Assembly: GCF_022867795.2 (NCBI RefSeq)
Contig: NZ_CP107006.1
Span: 1,488,001-1,552,000 of the forward strand
Source: Chitinophaga horti
GTDB taxonomy: Bacteria; Bacteroidota; Bacteroidia; Chitinophagales; Chitinophagaceae
Length of the DNA stretch: 64,000 bases
Reading direction: 5' to 3'
The translations under genes and the position numbers were made by a program. Position 1 is the first letter of the stretch. The number at the start of each line of letters is the position of its first letter. Below the pieces are notes generated by a model that searched no databases, was not told the DNA's origin, and worked only from the letters and a program-made list of their open reading frames with translations. Below, one piece after another: positions 1 through 6,200 of the stretch.

Positions 1-1
1 G

Positions 2-232
2 TACGCCAATTGGGTGGATGTGACTGTCACCTACGAAAAGCGCGACAACCGGGAGATACGGATGGCCGAACAACTGCTGGACGTAGGTGCGTTGGGCTTC
101 AAAGGTAGCCGTGAGGTAAAACTTAGCCCGTTTTTGGGTATTTTTAATAAGGTAGAGCCGGTGGACATCGAGCAGGCAGATAAAAGTGGATGGGTAAAGG
201 TGGATCGCGCCGGCGCTGTTAAACACCCCTGA
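2..232 (+). CDS. 3' end of a truncated hypothetical CDS
   Basis: The reading frame is open from base 2 to a TGA at 230-232, so the window begins inside this gene and only about 76 C-terminal residues are visible. The GTG at 14 could be read as a start, but the frame stays open upstream of it, so a 5' truncation is more likely. I do not recognise the family; the fragment looks like a mixed beta-rich tail ending in AVKHP. Only 2 bases separate it from the next gene, so the two are probably co-transcribed. Confidence 0.6.
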   Translation, partial: YANWVDVTVTYEKRDNREIRMAEQLLDVGALGFKGSREVKLSPFLGIFNKVEPVDIEQADKSGWVKVDRAGAVKHP

Positions 233-234
233 GC

Positions 235-684
235 ATGGAAAAACTTTTTGTAGATCAATCCATAGACATAAACGCCCCAGCCAGTATTGTATGGGAAGTA
301 CTCACGCATCCCGACTTCAATATTCAATGGATACACGAATGGTGGCCTGAAATAAAAGAAGTAAAAACCGAATGGAAAACAGCTGGCCCGGTGCAATGGA
401 TGACCGGCGAAGAGGAGATAGGTGCTGAAGGCCGCGTGTTTATTGCTAACCCGCCACTGTTGTTAAGTTACAGCTTTAGCGTGATCGGGAAGGAACCTGC
501 CATGCAGGAAGACATCATTTATAAACTGGAGGAAATCGAATGCGGCACACGTTTGTCCGTTTCGGTGGGAGACTTCAGTGATTCGGAAGAACATATCGCC
601 TGTTTTCCGGGGGCGGTGGTCGCATGGAGTAAGTCGCTGCCCAAAATCAAACAGCTTTCAGAACAGCAGATCGTTCATTTATAA
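235..684 (+). CDS. SRPBCC/AHSA1-type START-like domain protein
   Basis: A 149-residue single-domain protein. The start (VDQSIDINAPASIVWEVLTHPD), a central G-[RK]-V strand and a C-terminal helix with a conserved W (VAWSKSLPKIKQL) fit the SRPBCC hydrophobic-pocket fold (Activator of Hsp90 ATPase homologue 1-like). Such proteins are cytoplasmic and bind small hydrophobic ligands; the ligand cannot be predicted here. It follows the upstream frame by 2 bases. It converges with the next gene, and the two stop codons overlap by 6 bases. Confidence 0.75.
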   Translation: MEKLFVDQSIDINAPASIVWEVLTHPDFNIQWIHEWWPEIKEVKTEWKTAGPVQWMTGEEEIGAEGRVFIANPPLLLSYSFSVIGKEPAMQEDIIYKLEEIECGTRLSVSVGDFSDSEEHIACFPGAVVAWSKSLPKIKQLSEQQIVHL

Positions 685-1089
685 TACCCCTTTCTCTTTC
701 ATGACTGTTTCCTGGTCTTCATGCGAAATGTACATCACGATCTGTGGGTCGGTAGCGCGGTGGTACAACAGGTAATGCATGTCGAACACGATATTTTGCG
801 CCCCTTCTTTCCGGTAACTGGCCGACCAGGTGACCTTTACCATCGTATAGGATTTGCTGATCGAATCGCCCGTAGTGTTCAATACCTGCATATCTACCAG
901 GCCTGTTTTACGATTGAACTGATGGACTTGTGCCAGCCACTCGACAAAGCGTTCGTCGTTTTTGTAAACTTCGTTTCCATTGGGGCCTGCAGCGATAAAG
1001 CTGGGGGCGTAAAAGCTGGTTAAATCCTCATATGCCTCACTTGTAGAAGTTCGGGCATACCGGGCGAAAAAGTCCTGCAGCGCCGTCAT
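679..1089 (-). CDS. NTF2-like (SnoaL-fold) protein
   Basis: 136 residues. An N-terminal helix (ALQDFFARYARTSTSEAYEDLTSFYAPSFIAAGPNG) is followed by a curved beta sheet ending in HYLLYHRATDPQIVMYISHEDQE. This is the length and pattern of the NTF2-like superfamily used by SnoaL and DUF4440 proteins. The catalytic or ligand role is unknown. It is convergent with the SRPBCC gene, overlapping it by 6 bases. Confidence 0.65.
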   Translation of the reverse strand: MTALQDFFARYARTSTSEAYEDLTSFYAPSFIAAGPNGNEVYKNDERFVEWLAQVHQFNRKTGLVDMQVLNTTGDSISKSYTMVKVTWSASYRKEGAQNIVFDMHYLLYHRATDPQIVMYISHEDQETVMKEKGVL

Positions 1090-1152
1090 AGTGTTACATT
1101 TAGATGGGAAGTGCCTCTAAAACGGTGCCACGTCTTCCTGCGCCGGGCGCGG

Positions 1153-1497
1153 CTATTGACGGATTTTGAGCATTCGCTGCATCAGCTCGTTTAAGGTGTC
1201 GACGGGTAAATCGGCTTCCGGGTCGATGAGCAGTATCTTCATCCTTGCCCGTGTTTCCGGTAACAGGTCGGGGTGGTCGATGAGGTTACCGTCAACAATG
1301 CCAAGGTAAGGCTGCCCGTACTTTTTGTGCGTCCAAAGGTAACAATACATCTTTCCTTTATAGCAATAGAAAGGCATACGGTACTTCCAGGTTTCCGTAA
1401 GCGTGGGACTATATTGTAACAGGTAGCTGCGAAGCGCCAGCAGACAGCTTTTCACCGGTTCATCCTTCGATTGAAAATATTGATCGATGTCGCGCAT
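1153..1497 (-). CDS. DUF1801 (YdhG-like) protein
   Basis: 114 residues with the DUF1801 pattern: an N-terminal helix (DIDQYFQSKDEPVKSCLLALRSYLLQ), then TETWKYRMPFYCYKGKMYCYLW and a downstream helix rich in basic residues. Members are small cytosolic proteins of unknown function, related structurally to the YdhG/frataxin-like fold. It is divergent from the DUF1080 lipoprotein, with about 56 bases between the starts. Confidence 0.75.
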   Translation of the reverse strand: MRDIDQYFQSKDEPVKSCLLALRSYLLQYSPTLTETWKYRMPFYCYKGKMYCYLWTHKKYGQPYLGIVDGNLIDHPDLLPETRARMKILLIDPEADLPVDTLNELMQRMLKIRQ

Positions 1498-1553
1498 GAA
1501 ATTGGGGTAAGATTGTTATATCTTGTACGATCACCAACGTACGCTTTGAAGTT

Positions 1554-2357
1554 ATGAAATATGCCATATACGCCCTCTGTTTCCTGGGACTTTTTTCCGC
1601 CTGCAGAACTGCCCGTCCGGCCAAAACCACGCAAGCCGAATGGAAATCGCTCTTCAACGGAAAGGATATCGAAGACTGGTTTGTGAAGATCCATCACCAT
1701 GAAGTGGGTGTTAATTTCGGGCAAACCTTTCGGGTGGAGGATAGCGTGATACAGGTACGGTATGACCAATATGGGGATTTTAACGACCAGTTCGGGCATC
1801 TTTACTATAAAATACCCTACTCGTACTACCATCTTTCGATGGAATACCGCTTCGTAGGCGAGCTGCATCGTGGCGCCCCGGGTTACACCCTGCGCAACAG
1901 CGGTGTCATGTACCACTCCCAGGACCCGCGCACCATGCCTAAAGAGCAGGACTGGCCTATTTCTATCGAGATGCAGTTCCTCGGCGGCCTTGGCGACGGC
2001 AAGGAGCGCACCACCGGCAATATGTGCTCCCCGGGCACCCATATCGTGTACGAAGGCAAACTCGATACCCGCCATTGCATCAATTCTACCTCTAAAACCT
2101 ACGACGGCGACCAGTGGGTAAAAGCCGAACTGATCGTCCTGGGCGATTCCCTCATCACCCACATCATTAACGGCGACACCGTGATGCGCTACTCCAAACC
2201 GCAGATCGGCGGTGACGTGGCCAACCGCTTCGATCCGCGAATCAAAGAGGATGGTAAGATCCTGAAGAGCGGGTTTATCGCCTTGCAGAGTGAGGGGCAG
2301 CCGGTAGATTTCAGGCGGGTGAAGTTGAGGGATTTGAGCAGGGAGATGAAGAAGTAA
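1554..2357 (+). CDS. DUF1080 (3-keto-disaccharide hydrolase-like) lipoprotein
   Basis: 267 residues. The N terminus is a lipoprotein signal (MKYAIYALCFLGLFSACRT, Cys near residue 17), so the protein should be anchored in the envelope. The mature part opens with W-K-S-LFNGKD-[IL]-[ED]-D-W, the hallmark of DUF1080, a concanavalin-like jelly roll. Some members hydrolyse 3-ketoglycosides made by Gfo/Idh-type oxidoreductases; this substrate link comes from family knowledge and is not visible here. A Gfo/Idh protein and a CxxCH dehydrogenase occur 30 kb away in the same window. Confidence 0.8.
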   Translation: MKYAIYALCFLGLFSACRTARPAKTTQAEWKSLFNGKDIEDWFVKIHHHEVGVNFGQTFRVEDSVIQVRYDQYGDFNDQFGHLYYKIPYSYYHLSMEYRFVGELHRGAPGYTLRNSGVMYHSQDPRTMPKEQDWPISIEMQFLGGLGDGKERTTGNMCSPGTHIVYEGKLDTRHCINSTSKTYDGDQWVKAELIVLGDSLITHIINGDTVMRYSKPQIGGDVANRFDPRIKEDGKILKSGFIALQSEGQPVDFRRVKLRDLSREMKK

Positions 2358-2374
2358 CAGGCGGATTACCTCGC

Positions 2375-2480
2375 TCACGATCGCAAGGACGTAAGGGGAA
2401 CGTTCGTAGTCCCCCTTACGTCCTCGCGAATGAAATGAAGCAACCTTCGTGCGTGATCTCCGCGTTAGCAAGCCCGTCCT
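2375..2480. repeat. interspersed palindromic repeat with hairpin
   Basis: AGGACGTAAGGGG at about 2385 pairs with CCCCTTACGTCCT at about 2412, giving a 13-bp stem. It is followed by GCGAATGAAATGAAGCAACC and a CTCCGCG block. The same GCGAATGAAATGAAGC...TCTCCGCG order recurs at 33.68-33.77 kb, so this is a dispersed family and not a single-use terminator. Confidence 0.75.
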
Positions 2481-2500
2481 TAAAAGCAGCTAAATAGCCA

Positions 2501-2555
2501 GTAATTCTACTGTAATTCTACTACAATTCTACTCTAAGTTCATTATTAGTCCATT
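2501..2555. repeat. 11-bp period tandem array (5 units)
   Basis: Five consecutive 11-mers: GTAATTCTACT, GTAATTCTACT, ACAATTCTACT, CTAAGTTCATT, ATTAGTCCATT. The first three are nearly identical and the last two are degenerate but in phase. The array lies between two convergent gene ends (2357 and 2567). Two other arrays in the window have the same period but unrelated sequence. Confidence 0.8.
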
Positions 2556-2566
2556 CCCAACGCTCA

Positions 2567-3025
2567 TCAAGACCGACCAATTGGCCTGTTAACCTTGCTC
2601 CTCAGTGCCGCCAACGTACACCCTTTAGGCAGCTGTTTCGACACATAATATAGGTTTAACCCTCCACCAGCCGCCTGCTTAAGGGCGAGCAGCTCCTTTA
2701 CCGGGATGCTCATGCCGCCCTTTTTGTCGTTCGTGTCGGCATACTTCCACTGTTTAAGAATTTTGCCGTTCTCATCGCGGACGGACAGCTGGCGGGACTC
2801 GCCCACGGCGCCGCAATGGCTGTAGTAAATAACGAGCTGGTCGGTAGGAGAGGCGTTGTCGAGCGGGAGGCTTTTAAGGTCCAGCGGCTCGCTTTCATGG
2901 CGTTCGAATAGCAGTTTGTTGTTCAGGAAAATGCGGTAGTATTCACCACCGGCTTTGGCGGAAAGAGAGAACAAGGCAACCAGCAATAAGGCAACTGCAT
3001 TCGTCTTCAAAAGAAATTGTTGCAT
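2567..3025 (-). CDS. secreted hypothetical protein
   Basis: 152 residues with an N-terminal signal peptide (MQQFLLKTNAVALLLVALFSLSAKAGG), so probably periplasmic. The mature part has two Cys residues (near HCGA and GCTL) that could form a disulfide, and a short beta-rich core (YYRIFLNNKLLFE, QLVIYYSHC). I recognise no family. The long upstream region contains three phased GTAC boxes that could be its operator. Confidence 0.6.
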   Translation of the reverse strand: MQQFLLKTNAVALLLVALFSLSAKAGGEYYRIFLNNKLLFERHESEPLDLKSLPLDNASPTDQLVIYYSHCGAVGESRQLSVRDENGKILKQWKYADTNDKKGGMSIPVKELLALKQAAGGGLNLYYVSKQLPKGCTLAALRSKVNRPIGRS

Positions 3026-3134
3026 ATGAAACCAGTTTTAAGGTGATTAATTCTGGTACAAAGCAACGGAATACCCGTACGCGGTCCCCGCGGCTTTGAT
3101 GAAGGGGCCGATCTGCTTGACGAATTGTCCGAAT

Positions 3135-3162
3135 CCGTACAAAAACGTACGAAAATGTACGG
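3135..3162. promoter_or_regulatory. three phased GTAC boxes, candidate operator
   Basis: CCGTAC, CGTACG and GTACGG occur in order with GTAC cores at 3137, 3147 and 3157, exactly 10 bases apart, so all lie on one face of the helix. The outer boxes are mutually inverted and the central one is itself a palindrome. It lies about 110 bases upstream of the start at 3025. The regulator is unknown. Confidence 0.4.
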
Positions 3163-3387
3163 ACTTGAACATGGAAAGGATGATTTAGTTGCTGTAGATC
3201 AATAACTTATGGATTGGCATCCGGATTGAATAGAAGGAGACGTGTTGCTACTGCTTACCGACATTCGAAGTAGTAACATGATGATAGCAATCCGCCACCG
3301 TGCGTATTGCGTTTTTGGTTAGCTAAGCCTTTTCAGGCTATTCCCGCAGTGCGTTGACAAAATATTAAACGGGAATCAAGGAACAAG

Positions 3388-3422
3388 AAAGCCGCGTATT
3401 TCTACGCGGCTTTCGTTTTTTT
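3388..3422. terminator. intrinsic terminator hairpin beside ferritin stop
   Basis: AAAGCCGCGTA (3388-3398) pairs perfectly with TACGCGGCTTT (3403-3413) around a TTTC loop. The rightward side is followed by C-G-T7. The leftward side, the direction of the ferritin transcript, has a weaker U-rich tail (CTTTCTTGTT). It most likely ends ferritin transcription. Confidence 0.7.
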
Positions 3423-3433
3423 AAGCGGTATTT

Positions 3434-3958
3434 TTAGTGTCCTTTGCCGCCGGTACCACTTTGTTGGTTGCGGTAGAACATAATGTCACGGTCAAACAGG
3501 TAAAGGCCACTCTTGTCTTCGCCGATCAGTTCCAGTTTGTCGTTGAGCGTACGTGCCAGCCTTTCTTCTTCGATCTGCTCGGATACGTACCATTGCAGGA
3601 AATTGTAAGTAGCATAATCTTTCTCTTTCAGCGCCATGTCTACCAGGTCGTTGATGCTTTCAGACACCTGCAGTTCGTGCCGCAGGAACTCTTCGAATAC
3701 GCGTTTCAGCGACTGGAAGGTGATAATGGGCTGCTCCAGGGCAGGCACCACGGCAAATCCGCCACGTTCGTTGATGTATTTCAACAGTTTCAGCATATGT
3801 ACGCGCTCTTCTTCCGATTGTTTATCGAAAAAGTCGGCAACGCCCTGCAAACCTGGTTGTATATCGGCCCATGAGTGCATTGCGAGATATGCCTGCGAAG
3901 AGGCGGCTTCCAGCGCCAGCTGCTTGTTCAGTGCTTCTTGTAACGTTTTGCTAAGCAT
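3434..3958 (-). CDS. ftnA: non-haem ferritin
   Basis: 174 residues, the normal length of bacterial ferritin. The four-helix bundle carries the ferroxidase ligands in the expected places: E in LALEAASSQAYLAMH, E-E-x-x-H in SEEERVHMLKLL, and E-Q-I-E-E-E in YVSEQIEEERLA. It oxidises Fe(II) and stores ferric mineral in a cytosolic 24-mer. The C terminus is Gly- and Gln-rich (NQQSGTGGKGH), typical of Bacteroidota ferritins. It is a single gene followed by a hairpin. Confidence 0.93.
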   Translation of the reverse strand: MLSKTLQEALNKQLALEAASSQAYLAMHSWADIQPGLQGVADFFDKQSEEERVHMLKLLKYINERGGFAVVPALEQPIITFQSLKRVFEEFLRHELQVSESINDLVDMALKEKDYATYNFLQWYVSEQIEEERLARTLNDKLELIGEDKSGLYLFDRDIMFYRNQQSGTGGKGH

Positions 3959-4002
3959 AAGTATAAGCGGTTGTTAGTTAAGTAAATATACGTTTTTTCG
4001 GA

Positions 4003-4827
4003 TCACAACGCCAGGTGTTTCGAGGCAACAGGGGCTTCAAAAAAGATAGAGGCCTGTCTGTCGAACCCTTCCGGCGCATCGGTAGTATAAAATGTGCGTT
4101 GGCCACCTTTACTGCAAACGGCTTCCATTTCAGGATGCCGTTGCAGGTAATCAGACAAACTGTGGGCCACAATGCTGCCTTGTGACAGGATCGTCATGCC
4201 TTCGGGTACAAACCTTTTGATCTTGTTGATCAATAAAGGATAGTGCGTGCAACCGAGTACAATAGTGTCGATTTCGGGAGAGCGGGAGAGCAGCTGGCCG
4301 ATGTACTTGCGAACGAAGTAGTCGGCGCCCTGGTCGTTCCACTCGTTGTTTTCCACCAGGGGCACCCACATAGGGCAGGCCTGCTGGTAAACGGTAATAT
4401 CAGGAAAGAACTTTTCTATTTCTATCGGGTAGGATTCGGACGCAATAGTACCTGCGGTGCCCATCACGCCCACCTGGCGGCTCTTCGTGTACTCGCCCAC
4501 TATTTCGGTAGTCGGACGTATCACACCTAACACCCGCCGGTCCGCATCGATACGTGGAAGATCGTTTTGCTGGATGCTGCGCAGGGCTTTGGCAGAGGCA
4601 GTGTTGCAGGCGAGTACCACTAAGCGGCAGCCCATGTCGAACAGGTGTTGTACACATTCGAGCGTGTAGTGGTAAACGGTATCGAACGAACGCGTGCCGT
4701 AAGGTGCGCGGGCATTGTCGCCCAGATAAATGTAATCGTACTGCGGCAGTTCCTTCACCAGCTCTTTCATCACGGTTAATCCGCCATATCCTGAATCAAA
4801 AACGCCTATCGGTCCTGGTTTATGCAT
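4003..4827 (-). CDS. murI: glutamate racemase
   Basis: 274 residues. It interconverts L- and D-glutamate for peptidoglycan. The two catalytic cysteines are visible in VLACNTASA and VLGCTHYPLL, with the N-terminal GVFDSGYGGLTV motif that binds substrate. The length is normal. It is cytosolic and cofactor-independent. It is divergent from the DUF763 gene, with about 100 bases between the starts. Confidence 0.95.
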   Translation of the reverse strand: MHKPGPIGVFDSGYGGLTVMKELVKELPQYDYIYLGDNARAPYGTRSFDTVYHYTLECVQHLFDMGCRLVVLACNTASAKALRSIQQNDLPRIDADRRVLGVIRPTTEIVGEYTKSRQVGVMGTAGTIASESYPIEIEKFFPDITVYQQACPMWVPLVENNEWNDQGADYFVRKYIGQLLSRSPEIDTIVLGCTHYPLLINKIKRFVPEGMTILSQGSIVAHSLSDYLQRHPEMEAVCSKGGQRTFYTTDAPEGFDRQASIFFEAPVASKHLAL

Positions 4828-4913
4828 CTTTCTTTGTTAATCCTGGCCGGAAAGTTACGAAAATACACGCTGCTTCCTGTTGCATAAATATCGCATCTTC
4901 TCCGGCAAAAAAA

Positions 4914-4932
4914 ATGCTAAATTTGTTAGCAT
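4914..4932. promoter_or_regulatory. inverted repeat overlapping the DUF763 start codon
   Basis: ATGCTAA (4914-4920) and TTAGCAT (4926-4932) are perfect 7-bp arms around ATTTG. The right arm ends in the first two bases of the ATG at 4931. It could be an operator or a small hairpin masking the start. This is inference from symmetry only. Confidence 0.35.
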
Positions 4933-6148
4933 GAAGAGATCGGGACATGCAGATATGCCGCTCCATTACGGCCATGTACCTAAATGGCTGGCAGAGCGGA
5001 TGACGGCTTTGGGCGGCGCCATCGTGGAAGCGATCGTGATGGATTATGGCAAATCGGCCGTACTGCAACGACTCAGTGATCCCTGCTGGTTCCAGGCCCT
5101 GGGGTGCGTGATGGGGATGGACTGGCATTCTTCCGGCATCACTACGTCAGTCATGGGGGCCTTAAAACGAGCTGTTAACCCGATGTCCGGCGCTTTAGGT
5201 ATCCATATTTGCGGCGGCCGTGGCACGCATTCCCGCAAAACACCAGAGGAGTTGTTGCAACTGGGCGACCGTACCGGCATCGATGCCAGGGCGATGGTAC
5301 ATCATAGCCGACTGGCCGCTAAGGTAGATAACACCGCCATCCAGGATGGCTTCCAACTGTACCTGCATAATTTTATCGTGACGAATGAGGGCGAATGGGC
5401 AGTGGTGCAGCAAGGGATGAATGAGCAATCGCGTATGGCGAGGCGCTATCACTGGCATGCGCCAAAGGTTACTTCTTTTGTGGATGCACCCCATGCGGGC
5501 ATTTACGGCCCTAACCAGGGTATGATCCTGAACCTGGTGCACGAACAGGCCGATGTGACGCGCAACAGCATCCTGCAGATGGTGCAACAGGAAACCGCGC
5601 AAATCCTGCCTGCCTATAAAGAACTGGTGATGCCTAATCACCATGAAGTGCGGCAAAAAGATGTGCAGTTGAGGCGCCTCGGTGCGGTGTTGGCACTGGC
5701 GTACGACAGGCAGCCCGGCGACTTCGAATCATTGTTGTTATTGGAAGGTGTGGGGCCGCGTACATTACAGTCGTTAACCCTGGTGAGTGAAGTGATCCAC
5801 GGCACGCCTTCCCGGTTTACAGACCCCGCCCGCTTTTCGTTCGCGCATGGGGGTAAGGACGGGCATCCGTTCCCGGTACCAACAAAGGTGTACGATGAGA
5901 CGATCGGTATTCTCAAGGGTGCGATCTACAAAGCCAAAATTGGTAACCGCGATAAGAACGAGGCCATCCGCCAATTGTCGGACTTCGCGGCCACGCTGGA
6001 AAAGGATTTTACCCCGAACGACCAGTTTGACCAATGGGTACAACATGAGCGGGATACGTCGTACCTGCATGGCGGCCGTACGGTAATGGGGAAGGCGAAG
6101 CCGCCTAAAGCACCGAAGCCGGACAGTGGGCAGTTGTCTTTGTTCTGA
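4931..6148 (+). CDS. DUF763 protein with C-terminal clamp-binding-like motif
   Basis: 405 residues from the ATG at 4931. This start is preferred to the in-frame ATG at 4880 because MKRSGHADMPLHYGHVPKWL is the conserved DUF763 N terminus. Family members occur in bacteria and archaea and have no settled function. Around residues 275-300 the segment LLLEGVGPRTLQSLTLVSEV resembles a helix-hairpin-helix DNA-binding motif. The last five residues are QLSLF, matching the beta sliding-clamp pentapeptide QL(S/D)LF. Together these suggest a DNA repair or replication role (inference). Monocistronic. Confidence 0.85.
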   Translation: MKRSGHADMPLHYGHVPKWLAERMTALGGAIVEAIVMDYGKSAVLQRLSDPCWFQALGCVMGMDWHSSGITTSVMGALKRAVNPMSGALGIHICGGRGTHSRKTPEELLQLGDRTGIDARAMVHHSRLAAKVDNTAIQDGFQLYLHNFIVTNEGEWAVVQQGMNEQSRMARRYHWHAPKVTSFVDAPHAGIYGPNQGMILNLVHEQADVTRNSILQMVQQETAQILPAYKELVMPNHHEVRQKDVQLRRLGAVLALAYDRQPGDFESLLLLEGVGPRTLQSLTLVSEVIHGTPSRFTDPARFSFAHGGKDGHPFPVPTKVYDETIGILKGAIYKAKIGNRDKNEAIRQLSDFAATLEKDFTPNDQFDQWVQHERDTSYLHGGRTVMGKAKPPKAPKPDSGQLSLF

Positions 6149-6161
6149 TGACGCTGCAAAC

Positions 6162-6200
6162 AAAAATCCCCGTTAGCAAGGCCAACGGGGATAGATATTT
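6162..6200. terminator. bidirectional terminator
   Basis: ATCCCCGTT (6166-6174) pairs with AACGGGGAT (6184-6192). A-rich sequence lies on the left and GATATTTT on the right. It sits between the convergent DUF763 and FAD/Fe-S genes. Confidence 0.7.

Larger units (their letters stand above)
3026..3433. other. 408-bp intergenic region
   Basis: No convincing ORF or RNA gene. It contains the phased GTAC boxes (3135-3162) and, at its right edge, the hairpin described as a terminator. The rest looks like ordinary spacer and must hold the promoter of the leftward secreted-protein gene. Confidence 0.5.

Noticed and set aside
1452-2471. 339-codon minus-strand frame over the DUF1080 gene
   Set aside because: Shadow frame; the plus strand encodes a lipoprotein with clear family motifs.
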